The notes under the pieces were generated by a model that was not told the origin of the DNA, ran no database searches, and worked only from the letters and a program-made list of their open reading frames with translations. Below, in pieces: positions 32,882 to 43,659 of a stretch of 64,000 nucleotides of DNA (its first letter is position 1; every line of letters starts with the position of its first letter). The stretch comes from Dreissena polymorpha (taxonomy: Eukaryota > Mollusca > Bivalvia > Myida > Dreissenidae). Location of the stretch: NCBI RefSeq assembly GCF_020536995.1, contig NC_068357.1, forward strand, positions 60,372,123 through 60,436,122. Reading direction: 5' to 3'. Position numbers and translations under genes: made by a program.

Positions 32882-34018
32882 ATGTCAAACATGAGAAGTG
32901 AGTCACTGGCAATTTCGCAGTTGAGTTGCTCACAGGAGTTGGGAAATAAGCAGAATGATTCAGTCAAAAAGAAGGAAAAGATGAGTTTGTTTTGGAAGCT
33001 GCGAAGGAGATTTCAGTCAAATTTCAACAGAAAATCTTTAGATGAGGAGAGGACACCTCACATAGCGAATTTAAAACCGAAATCACCTAATAAAAAGCAG
33101 AAACAGACGAAAAAGTGCAGGATCAATTTGTGTTCAAAACCGTCTAATTCCAATTCCTCTCAAAGTGCTGAAAGTTTGGATCTTAATTTGTTGCAGAAGA
33201 AACTTGCAGACGAGAACATGTGGTATAACAGGGATAGGAATGATGCTTCCTCAAGTGTAGAAAAAGCAAGCTGCAAGTCAAAGGACATCTCTGTTTTTCA
33301 GACATCCAGTAACATTTGTTCATGTGGCTTGTCAACTGAAAACAGAGATACCCGTAAAATAACCAACAGGTCTCCTGGTGCCATTTTATCAAACCAGTTT
33401 CAGATTCAAGCAGTGTGCCATGCCAATGGAACTAGAGGCTCGAATCCCGCAATTAGCGTTCACAGTTATCACACATCAATACATGAAGGTGCTATTATCT
33501 CGGAAGGGCCTAAAACATGGAGTCTCACACACGAACTGTTCAGGTTGTCCAACTTCGGTTGGTACTGGGGTCCAATTACACGTCGAGAAGCGGAGAGAAA
33601 ATTAAATGGACAACCAGATGGTGCTTTCTTAGTTCGTGACAGTTCGGATGAACGATACTTGTTAAGTCTTAGTTTTCGTTCCTATGGAAAAACTCTTCAT
33701 ACCCGTATTGAACATTGTAATGGCAAATTCATATTTGATGCACAGCCGGATACAGAAGGGTACCCATCCATTGTGGACCTTATTCAAAATTCAATGAATG
33801 ATCCTCAGACTGGAATTTGTAGTTACTCTAGACGTGGCTGCCCGAGTCCCCCTATTTACCCAGTTAGACTTACAAAACCTGTTTCACGCTTTACACAGGT
33901 TAGGTCATTGCAATATTTGTGCAGATTTGTTATACGCCAATACACACGTTACGATCACATTCAGCATTTGCCATTGCCAAAAAAACTGAAAGGATGGATT
34001 GGGGAAAATCAATATTAA
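32882..34018 (+). CDS. SOCS6: SOCS6-like suppressor of cytokine signalling, 378 aa
   Basis: The CDS is a single exon starting at ATG 32882 (MSNMRSESL). Upstream in-frame codons lack an ATG. Residues 1-210 are basic, then serine-rich and low in conservation. WYWGPITRREAE (from about 227) opens the SH2 domain. FLVRDSSDERYLLSLSFRS contains the phosphotyrosine-binding Arg (R252). RIEHCNGKF and PSIVDLI complete the SH2. SLQYLCRFVIRQYTR (342-356) is the BC box for elongin B/C, and LPLPKKL (363-369) the Cul5 box. The closeness of WYWGPIT, RDSSD.RYLLSLSFRS and VRSLQYLCRFVIRQYTR to vertebrate SOCS6 sets it apart from SOCS1-3, CISH and SOCS5. The family acts as a substrate receptor of a Cul5 E3 ligase on phosphotyrosine-marked signalling proteins. 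The human protein is longer at the N terminus. Confidence 0.95.
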   Translation: MSNMRSESLAISQLSCSQELGNKQNDSVKKKEKMSLFWKLRRRFQSNFNRKSLDEERTPHIANLKPKSPNKKQKQTKKCRINLCSKPSNSNSSQSAESLDLNLLQKKLADENMWYNRDRNDASSSVEKASCKSKDISVFQTSSNICSCGLSTENRDTRKITNRSPGAILSNQFQIQAVCHANGTRGSNPAISVHSYHTSIHEGAIISEGPKTWSLTHELFRLSNFGWYWGPITRREAERKLNGQPDGAFLVRDSSDERYLLSLSFRSYGKTLHTRIEHCNGKFIFDAQPDTEGYPSIVDLIQNSMNDPQTGICSYSRRGCPSPPIYPVRLTKPVSRFTQVRSLQYLCRFVIRQYTRYDHIQHLPLPKKLKGWIGENQY

Positions 34019-34126
34019 GTGCAAGTCAATTGTATTTAATTATTATGTTAATTATTGATGTGCATTAGAGCTTTAGTTCACATTCACTCAGAATTCATGT
34101 AGGAGAAAAGCTTAATATATGTGTCA

Positions 34127-34132
34127 AATAAA
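34127..34132 (+). terminator. poly(A) signal of the SOCS6-like gene
   Basis: The first AATAAA after the stop codon, 109 bases downstream, giving a short 3' UTR. Confidence 0.5.
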
Positions 34133-35440
34133 AACCAATGATACAATGCACCATGCCTTTTTGAACAAAAGTTAACTAAGTGCAAATGTAATAGTTTATT
34201 TGAATATTTTTCCATTTTTGAAAAACAGTATTGAACATTATAGGAATTGCTTCACTCAGCATTTAAAAAATTAAGAAGTTCAGAATAATGACATAATTAA
34301 AAATAATAAATATTGGTCTCTTTTTTTTCTTCAAAGTACTTGACAATGAAGTGAAAAATAAGCTAGTGTTTCTTGTAAAATTAATGAATATTTTTAAAAA
34401 TATCTCCACTTAAACCTCTTTTTCAACAGTTTACATTTAATTAGATATTATTATATTAAGTTAGCATCAGTCTTTTTTAAAAGTATACACATGTAATAGA
34501 AGCTTTTCATTTTTAGTCCAAAGTAAAATTTTAACAGCACTACTGGTATGTTAAATGTGCATTGCATATGTCTTAGAACTCTCTACCATAAAGTTACAAA
34601 TAATGCACCCTTCCAAGAGGGAGAATATTTGTTTGCATTTGTCAGTCTGTAGGTCTGTCAGTCCAATATGTCCATAGACCTTTCGTTTCTGCATGATGAT
34701 CTAGTGAATGCTTTAAGCTACATCTGTACAAACTGGGAGGGTTCCTGAGCCGCAAAAGTCAAAGATAATGGTAACAGGGACTGGTCACTGATAACTTGTT
34801 TAAGCAAGATATTTTAAACACTATGACTCGAGTTCATGAAAATTGGGATATTTGTTACTTACAAGAAACAGCAGATGCCTTGAATTTTGAGGTCACCAGA
34901 TTGAAGATCAAAGTAGTATGAGTTTGTATCCAGAAACATAATTCTTCTTGATATCTAGAGAATTATTTGATCTTGGATCATTTTACGTTATTAGTAGAAT
35001 GCTTGTTTTAGAACTAAGTAATGACACAAAATTGATTTTGATATTAGAGTTCAAAGGTCAAGGTCACAAGGACTTGTAACAAGAAATTTGTTTCCACACA
35101 CTAACATCAAGGGAAATTACATCATGACATGTTTTATAACACCTTGTTAATTTAACGCAAATATGGTTCGGTATTATAAATTAATGATGTAAGCATAATT
35201 TATATTTTGTCAATTTAAAATGAATGTGTTATATGCTTTGTGTTATTTTGAAGCTTTGTCCGTCTTTCGAATTTTATTTCACTTCTTTAGTTCTTTGTTT
35301 TCTAAGTGAGAATGAATTTTTGTTAGACAGATTACAATAGCCATGTTAATGGTTATATTTGTGGCAATTTTCATGTTGTTGTATGTTGAATGAAAAGACT
35401 TACACAGAAGTCCAGATTTTAACATTAAATACTTAAAAGC
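34133..35440. other. no gene; repeat fragment
   Basis: At about 34600-35110 a single diverged tandem-element unit is visible (CCAAGAGGGAGAATATTTG head, CTGTAGGTCTGTCAGTCC, TCAAAGGTCAAGGTCACAAG). The rest is AT-rich and featureless. Confidence 0.45.
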
Positions 35441-35944
35441 CAGTGTTTTTTTTTTGCTAAAAATTACCACCGATTTCTGCTTCTTCCTAATTGCAAAAAT
35501 CAACGTTTTTTCCCAAAAAGCTGACCAAAATATCCCAAAACAATCCAATCCCCCCCCCCCCCCAATTTTTTTTTTTTTTTTTTTAAAGAAAGAAGTCTCT
35601 TAACTCTAGATCTCAACTTTTTATTTAAACATCCTACAAAATATATAACTTTAATTTAGTTCTTTTTGTCGAAAGATAATTCCCAAATTTGCCACTTTTA
35701 TCATTTAAAACAATCACAATTAGACCAGATTCCTTTTCCCAAAATGGCTAGAAAAACCCTTTTGAACATGCTCTTAAAAACAATTTTAATTCTGTTACTT
35801 ATAATCATATTTATTAATTTATGCTTAATTTTTCCCAATTTCATGCTTTATCACACTATTTTCCCCAATGTCATGGTTTATTGCGCTAATTTTTCCAATT
35901 CAAATGGCACAGGCTGTAACAAATAAAAGCAAAAAAAACCACTG
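35441..35944. mobile_element. hAT5-like MITE with 5-bp duplication AAAGC
   Basis: AAAGC stands at 35436-35440 and 35945-35949. The ends CAGTGTTTTTTTTTTGCT and, inverted, CAGTGGTTTTTTTTGCT form clear inverted repeats. It carries a C run followed by a T run at about 35552-35584. Non-coding. Confidence 0.75.
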
Positions 35945-36516
35945 AAAGCACAAAATATACCTGGCTATCATATTTTTAAGTGTTCTTAAGGTAGAACACA
36001 CATTTCAAAGGCATTAGGTTTTACAGATTACAGGAAAGTTTTAGCAATAAACTATTGTTTTATTTATTATTTGGAGTTGTGAATTTGTTCAAGGGTTTTA
36101 TTGAGATGCATACATGTACCTGGTATCTGAGAATATTGACAAATAATTGTTTTAGTTTTTGTGTTGTTTATCTACTTAAATATTATTTGGTTTGACATAA
36201 ACTTTTAAGATAGTAATGGTTCACTTTTTAATAATAACAAGCATTCTTAAAAAAAGGTTGATGTTGAAAACAGGAATCTAGTTTGAAAAATATGTTTTAA
36301 TAGTGACTCATAAAATTCTGTTTATTTTTAACCTATAAAGGTGAAAATGGATCAATTCTCATTAAAATGGCTTGTGTTCAAACAATGACTGAAACAAGTG
36401 TAAGAAAGTCATCTGCACTAAACCAAAAATGCGAACTTGCACTTTTACATTTTTGGAAGTTTCTTTACATAAAAATCAAATATTCAATCTGTATTTCGGT
36501 TTTCAAATATTCAGCA
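35945..36516. other. no gene seen
   Basis: AT-rich intergenic sequence. Confidence 0.4.
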
Positions 36517-36806
36517 GTTTTTAGCGAGGCTGTTTTCTGAGAAAACCCAAGGTATTGTCATAGCCTGCTCGTTGTCTGCCGTCCGCCAACGTAGTGCTAA
36601 AACCTTTACTATTGGCTCTAAAATTAAAGTGCTTCCACATACAACTTTGAAACTTCATATGTAGAAGCACCTTGATGAGTTCTTCACACCACACCCATTT
36701 TTGGGTCACTAGGTCAAAGGTCAAGGTCACTGTGACCTCTAAAAAAAAAAAAATTGACAAGCTTTCGTAGCCGAGCGTGGCACCCGTTATGCGGTGCTCT
36801 TCTTCA
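36517..36806. repeat. short dispersed repeat with nuclear-receptor half-sites, copy 1
   Basis: It shares with 39112-39291 the phrases GGCTGTTTTC, GAGAAAACCCAAGGTA, CACACCCATTT, GGGTCAC, AGGTCAAAGGTCAAGGT and GACAAGCTTTCG. The longer copy 1 includes a middle part absent from copy 2. Confidence 0.65.
36724..36738. promoter_or_regulatory. perfect palindromic estrogen-response-element sequence
   Basis: AGGTCACTGTGACCT, the reverse complement of the vitellogenin A2 element core. Just upstream two more AGGTCA half-sites stand in direct orientation (36711-36716 and 36718-36723), giving a DR1 and then a DR0. The sequence match is exact. Any function is inference. Confidence 0.45.
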
Positions 36807-37563
36807 AATATTAATTTCCATCTGTAGTTTTAAAATAGTTGATAACTGAGAAGTTTTCTTTAGATATTTTTTTTGACTGTTATTCAGACCAGAAAATAAG
36901 TAGTAATTTGAAATGTAGTAGGATCAAGTGCTTTCAAATGTACATGTATGCGCAAAAAGTATATTTGGATGTGAAATACAAGTTTGTTAGAAGGAACTTC
37001 TTGTTCATTCTATTTTTGTTTTGAATTTTGATAATGAGACGAAAATGTTTTTAATGAATACATGTATTTGTTTATGTGTCTACTTTGTTTTGTAGTTTTA
37101 AGAATATCTTTGAAGCTAGTGGTGATATTACAGATGAGAATACTTTCTATGTTGTGTTGTTGGTATATACACAAAACCTCATCATGTTATTATCACGTAT
37201 ATCCTGACTTGATTGCCATTATAAATTCTGAGTGTAGATAAAACAACAATTACAGTTTATTGCACAACTTTTAAAGCTCTGACAAAAAATATGAAATAAA
37301 TAGCAATATGTACAACCAGTTTACAAGGTTGCAAGCAACAATTACACATGATGCATTCTCCCAGAAATATTAATTGAACAAACAATTGTGCATTTTATCA
37401 AACTTTGAACTGGAAAAATATTAGCTTCAACTGTACTACAGTACATTTAATTGATAGTGCACACATAACATTCAATTTCATCATGTGCACATAATAATTA
37501 TGTTTCAACATTATCTTTAAAAACAACAACCCCCAAACACCATTTGATGACTCAAACACCCAT
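36807..37563. other. no gene seen
   Basis: AT-rich intergenic sequence. Confidence 0.4.
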
Positions 37564-39010
37564 TGCTGGTAATGGGGGCTATATAGGAGTCACTTTGTTG
37601 GTCGGTCTGTCGGTCTGTCCCGAAATTTCATCCGATCTTCACCAAACTTGGTCATAAGTTGTATCTAGATGATGTCTAGGTCAAGTTTGAATATGGATCA
37701 TGCCAGGTAAAAAACTAGGTCACAGGGTCACTTAGTGTGTTTTAAACCGAAAGTTTGTCTGGACCATAACTATGTCATTTTTCGTTAGTTTTTTAAATGA
37801 CTTGGTACATTTGTTCACCATCATGGGACGGTGTGTCGTGTGAAAAAAGAACAGTTGATATCTCCAATGTCAAGGTCACACTTGGAGTTCAAAGGTCAAA
37901 TGCTTGTCCGGGCCATAACTTTGTCATTTATTGTGAGATTTTAAAATCATTTGGCAAATTTGTTCACCATGATTGGACGGTGTGTCGCGCGAAAGAATTG
38001 CGTCGATATCTCCAAGGTCAAGGTCACAATTGAGTTCAAAGATCATAAATTAACTTGTCTGGGCCATAACTATGCCATTCATTGTAAGATTTTAAAATCA
38101 TTTGGCACATTTGTTTACCATCATTGAACAGTGTGTTGCGCTAAAGAATTACGTCGATATCTTCAAGGTCAAGGTCACACTTAAAGTTCAAAGGTAAAAT
38201 AATGGCCATAAATGAGCTTGTCCGGGCCATAACTATGCTGTTCATTGTGAGAATTAAAAATTATTTGGCACATTTGTTCACCATCATTGGACGGTGTGTC
38301 GCGCTAAAGAATTACGTCGATATCTCCAAGGTCAAGGTCACACTTTGAGATTAAAGGTCAAAAATGGCCATAAATGAACTTGTCCGGGCCATAACTATGT
38401 CGTTCATTGTGAGATTTTAAAATCATTTGGCACATGTGTTCACCATCATTGGACGGTGTGTCAGGCGAAATAATTACGTTGATATCTCCAAGGTCAAGTT
38501 CAAAGGTAAAAAATGGCAATAAATGAGCTTGTCCGGGACATAACTATGTCGTTTATTGTGAGATTTTAAAATACTTTGGCACATTTGTTCATCATCATTG
38601 GACGGTGTGTCGCGCGAAAGAATTATGTCGATATCTCCAAGGTCGAGGTCACACTTTGAGTTCAAAGGTCAAAAATGGCCATAAATGAACTTGTCCGGGC
38701 CATAATTATGTCGTTTGTTGTGAGATTTTAAAATCATTTGGCACATTTGTTCACCATCATTGGACGGTGTGTCGCACGAAAGAATTACGTCGAAATCTCC
38801 AAGGTCAAGGTCACACTTTGAGCTCAAAGGTTAAAAATGGCAATGAATGATCTTGTCTGGACCATAACTATGTCATTCATTGTGAGATTTTAAAATGACT
38901 GTACATTAATTTTGTTCACAGTCATTGGATGGCGTGTCATGTGGAAGAATTCAAGAGTTCAAAGGTCAAAATGGCTATAAATAATAATGGCTTAATAATT
39001 CTTAAAAATT
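37564..39010 (+). repeat. tandem-unit element, about eight 155-bp units
   Basis: The head is GGGGGCTATATAGGAGTCAC, followed by GTCGGTCTGTCGGTCTGTCC. Units of about 150-160 bp repeat CACCATCATTGGACGGTGTG, TCGCGCGAAAGAATTACGTC, GATATCTCCAAGGTCAAGG and CTTGTCCGGGCCATAACTAT. The last unit is degenerate. The open frames across it are artefacts. Confidence 0.8.
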
Positions 39011-39111
39011 GCCATAAATTAGATTCTCTTGTTTTGTGAAGACAGCATGCAAAATAGTCTGTGTCAATGCGGCACGTGGGGGTATACATCACGTCTGTGA
39101 CAAAGCTCTAG

Positions 39112-39291
39112 TTTTTATTAGCAAGGCTGTTTTCAGAGAAAACCCAAGGTACACGTATTGTCATAGAGTTCTACACGCCACACCCATTTTGGGTCACCAG
39201 GTCAAAGGTCAAGGTCCCTGTGACCTCTAAAAAAAAATAAAAACATTCTGACAAGCTTTCGCAGCCGAGCACCTTAAACTCTTGTTTAGTT
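39112..39291. repeat. short dispersed repeat, copy 2
   Basis: A shorter relative of 36517-36806. Its palindromic half-site region has one change (AGGTCCCTGTGACCT). Confidence 0.6.
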
Positions 39292-39680
39292 GTACTTTGA
39301 CCCCCAATTAATAATTTGCAGAACCACAGTTTCTGTTAATCTTGAATGTTTATCCACAGATTTAAAATGAAAAGCCTTTTTTTCTGTTGTTCCTTTTGCA
39401 TTATCGATATTTGTGAACACTCTAGAGGCCACTGTTATTTATATGTTATTGTTATTTATTTTTTCATGAAACCTGGTCATAACATTTCAAAGATTTGTCT
39501 TGATGATATCTCGTTCTAGTTTACACCTGGGTCACCTGTTGTTAAAAACTACTGGCAGGGCAGATTAAAGAATAGCTTGTGACCACTTCCAGCCACATTT
39601 GCCCAATGTTTATCAAACATTTCCATAACATTTGTTCTTCTTGGCTGAGTTTGAAACTGGTCCATTGTAGGGTAAAAGAA

Positions 39681-41987
39681 AACAAGAGGGCCATGATGGC
39701 CCTGTATCACTCCACTGCTGAAAAAAGGCTGAAACAAATATTCTCTGCATGTGCAAATATTTAAATATAGGCCCTATTTAAGCACATGTACACTTTTGTG
39801 ACCCCCTGGGCTGGATCAAATTTAACCCCAGGGGCATAATTTGAGCAAACCTTGTAGAGGACTACTATATCTCACTACATGTACATACAAAATATGGTAG
39901 CCCTAGGTCCTAGAGTTAAGGACAAGAATATTTTTAAAGTTTTCACAAAATAAGCAAGATATAAGCGTATATAATGTTCAATTTTGTGACCAGCGGGGTC
40001 AGGGTCAAATTTGACCCAAAGGGCATAATTTGAACAAACTTGGTAGAGGACTATAAGATGTTACTGCATACCTAATTTGGTAGCCATAGTCTGAATGGTT
40101 TTCGACTAGAAGATTTTTAAAGATTTCACAAAATAGGAGCTTTATAAGCGTTTATTAAATTTTGTGACCCCCCCCCCCCAGGGCAGGGTCAAAGTTGACC
40201 CAAGAGGTATTATTTAAACAAATTTGGAAGAGGTTTATTAGATGTCACTACATACCAAATTTGGTAGCGCTAGGTTCAATGGTTATGGACAAAAGACTTA
40301 AAGTTTTCACAAGATAGGCCCTATATAAGCATATGTTCAGTTTTGTGACCCCAAGGGCAGGGTCAAATTTGACCCAAGGGGCATAATTTGAACAAACTTG
40401 GAAGAGAACTATAAGATGATGTCACTACATACCAAATTTGGTAGCCCTATGCCTTATGGTTAAGGACAGAAAGACTTGTAAAGTTTTCACAAAATAGGCA
40501 CTATATAAGCATATAATCGATTTTGTGGCCCCCAGGGCAGGGTCAAATTTGACTCCTGGGGCATAATTTGAATAAACTAAGTAGAGGACTATACAATGTC
40601 ACTACATACCAAATTGTGTTGCCCTAGGCCTAATGGTTATGGACAAGATATTTTTTGAAGTTTTCACAAAATATGCATTATATAAGCATATGTTCAATTT
40701 TGTGACCCCCGGGGCAGGTTCAAATTTGACCCCAGGGATAAAATTTAAACAAATTTGGTCGAGGTCTATAAGATGTCACTACATACCAAATTTGATAGCC
40801 CTAGGCCGGATGGTTATGGACAGGAAGATTTTTGAAGTTTTCACAAAATAGGCTTTATATAAGCATATGTTCAATTTTGTGATCCCCTGGGGCAGGGTCA
40901 AATTTGACCCCAGGGGCATAATTTGAACAAACTAAGAAGAGAACTATTACATGTCACTACATACCAAATTTGGTTGCCCTATGCCATACGGTTATGGACA
41001 AGTAGATTTTTAAAGTTTTCCCACAATAGGCCTTATATAAGCATATGTTCAATTTTGTGACCCTCGGGGCAGGGTCAAACTTGATCCCAGGGGCATAATT
41101 TGAAAAAACTTGGTAGAGGACTATAAGATGTCACTACATTCCAAATTTGGTAGCCCTAGGCCCAATGTTTATGGACAAGTAGATTTTTAAAGTTTTCAAA
41201 AAATAAGACCTTTATAAGCATATATTCAATTTTGTGACCACGGGGCAGTTTCAAATTTGACCCCAGGGGCATAATTTGAACAAACTAAGAAGAGAACTAT
41301 TACATGTCCCTACATACCAAATTTGGTAGCGCTATGCCATACAGTTATGGACAGAAAGATTTTAAAAGTTTTCACAAAATAGGCCTTATATAAGCATATG
41401 TTCAATTTTGTGACCCCCGGGGCAGGGTCAAATGTGACCCCAGGGGCATAATTTAAAGAAATTTGGTAGAGGACTATTAGATGTTTCTACATACCAAATT
41501 TGATAGCCCTAGGCCCAATGGTTATGGACGAAAGATTTTGAAAGTTTTCACAAAATAGGCCCTATATAAGCAAATTTTCATTTTTGTGACCCCCGGGGCA
41601 GGGTCAAATTTGACCCCAGGGGCATAATTTGAAAAAAATTTGGTAGAGGACTATTAGATGTCTCTACATACCAAATTTGATAGCCCTAGGCCCAATGGTT
41701 ATGGATGAGAAGATTTTAAAAGTTTTCACAAAATAGGCCTTATATAAGCAAATTTTCATTTTTTGTGACCCCCGGGGCAGGGTCAAATTTGACCCCAGGG
41801 GCATAATTTGAACAAATTTGAAAGAGATTCACCCCAGGAACATTCCTGAGAAATTTCATCAGAATTGGACCAGTAGTTTAGGAGAAGATGTTTTAAGGAA
41901 AAGTTAACACACGCACGCACTGACTCATGCACGACGGACACAGGACCATGACATAAGCCCCGCTGGCCTCTGGCCAGTGGAGCTAAC
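39681..41987 (+). repeat. 2.3 kb tandem-unit element, copy 2
   Basis: The head AACAAGAGGGCCATGATGGC (with a GGGCCATGATGGCCC hairpin), the 175-bp units and the tail CTGGCCAGTGGAGCTAAC are as in copy 1 at 18184-20695, in the same orientation. The number and order of variant units differ. It lies inside an older repeat. Confidence 0.85.
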
Positions 41988-42011
41988 TAGGTCAAATTAA
42001 AGAAAAAGCTT

Positions 42012-42177
42012 CAGTCTTCACGGTAATATATTTTAACCACTAGCCCAAATTATGATGCTTTATTGGAAACAGACAAAAAAATCCAATAGCCCAACTATAT
42101 AAATTATTAATTTGTAGTAGCCCGATTAACATTTAACCAGTCCCGGGCTGTCGGGCTTATAGTTAGCGTGAAGACTG
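42012..42177. mobile_element. hAT5-like MITE with 5-bp duplication AGCTT, 166 bp
   Basis: AGCTT stands at 42007-42011 and 42178-42182. The ends CAGTCTTCACGGTAA and TTAGCGTGAAGACTG are inverted repeats. Uninterrupted relatives of the host repeat (about 1421 and 1690) read AAGCTTGTGAACACT or TAGCTTGTGAACACT, which confirms a single AGCTT before insertion. Confidence 0.8.
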
Positions 42178-42930
42178 AGCTTGTTAACACCTTTGTTTTA
42201 CATAATGAATCCAATGTCAAGGTCGTCCACTGTACAATTTCTTGAATCAAAATGGATTGACCTACTTGTCTTTACCATGCATTTATGCAATTTAAGCCAA
42301 TCAGCGCCATTGATTCAAAAATAAGTCCACCAATGGAAAAACTGCTCTCTTAGCATCGTTATATATGCAAAGATTTTTTGTTGTTGAGTATTTCGTTTAT
42401 AACGCTTTAACAGTTATACCTAAAGATATTTATAAAATGATTAGATTTTTATTGAAGCACCGCATCAACACTGCCAAGTATCATAAATTAATGTATACAT
42501 GGTAAAGCCCAGTAAAATCGGGCTGACCATATGGACGTATACGACCTTTTTACAGCAGAGTTTTTATGTTAAGCAGTGTGCTCGGGCAATGTTTTGTAAC
42601 CGAAGTCCCGAGGGTAAACAACCCCATTAGTCAGTCGCCACATTGAGAAACTTCATTCATTGCCCAATCTTCATGACAGTTTGTCAGATTATTAGTCTTA
42701 ATCTAAATGATATCTTGGCCAAGTAAGAAACTGGGTCATATGGGGTCAAAAACTGTTGTAATGATATTTGAGCTAAAATGAGATTGTGGTTTGTTAAAAG
42801 AGATTGTTTCCATTTGTTAGGACAGTTTCCCATACAAGTCTTTAATGAAACTTTGTTAACTCTGCATGCTGAAAACAGTCCAGTTTCTTTGAGTCTTAAG
42901 TAAGCGCAATAGAGCCTTTGGCCATCTTTT

Positions 42931-43428
42931 AAAATTATAAACCTCAAGATAACAGCTAATTAACATATTATTCTATCTTTTGATTTTATTTAAGACTGCA
43001 AAAAAAGTTAATTTCATTTTCGAACTGTGTTTCCCAAGTGTTGTTTAACAAGCTGGTTAATTTTAGTACAGAATTACAGAATGAGGGAGGGAAAATAAGG
43101 CTATGTGGAAGCTAGTAAACATTAACCAGACATTGACGTAATGCACGAAAGTTTTGAAATTGTCTTATTATTAATATAATTCTTAGTTTCCATTCTTGTA
43201 ATGAAGGCTCCAAAATAAAGTTCACAAGTAACTACAGGTTAAATCAACATTATTATAAATAAATAAATTAATAGCATACTGGAATATACACTGAAAGGTA
43301 ATAAAGTATGGAATACCAGTCCAAACTTGAGGAGTATTGGTAGAAATAGTTATAACGGGTGTCAATGGTCAGAATTTTAAGCACATTTTATAAACATCTC
43401 ATGCTTGTTCACTATCCACTTTTACACT
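42931..43428 (-). other. CHM 3' UTR region
   Basis: Sequence downstream of the CHM stop. A minus-strand AATAAA (plus-strand TTTATT at 42985-42990) is the first good poly(A) signal, giving a 3' UTR of about 440 nt. Confidence 0.4.
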
Positions 43429-43659
43429 TTAATTTGTAGGCTCTTCAACTAGACGATCATGTGCCTGGTTCTCAGATTCTTCTCTATCTTCAATCAGGCT
43501 TGGTTCTGATTGGCTGTTGCTTGTTTCTTCAAATTCCGATTGGCTGTTAGAAGATGCAGCTTGTGCCTCAGAGTCATCTATATAAATAATGTCTTCTGGG
43601 TTTGGAGCTTTTGGCAAAAACTCTTCATTAGGAAGAATTTTTTTGAAGACTTCTCTGGC
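43429..43659 (-). CDS. CHM: CHM exon 17, C terminus and stop
   Basis: [20 protein letters not shown] then PEDIIYIDD, as in [20 protein letters not shown] of REP-1. An acidic tail follows with a partly repeated [17 protein letters not shown] motif. No CAAX or prenylation box, as expected. Confidence 0.95.
   Translation of the reverse strand, partial: AREVFKKILPNEEFLPKAPNPEDIIYIDDSEAQAASSNSQSEFEETSNSQSEPSLIEDREESENQAHDRLVEEPTN

Larger units (their letters stand above)
39390..42930. repeat. old diverged tandem element split by two insertions
   Basis: Segments 39390-39680, 41988-42011 and 42178-42930 read as one older repeat of the 1021-2124 type (GTGAACACTCTAGAGGCC, TTTGAAACTGGTCCATTG, CTAGGTCAAATTAAAGAAAA, then GCTTGTTAACACC). 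It is interrupted by the tandem element at 39681-41987 and by the MITE at 42012-42177. Confidence 0.65.
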
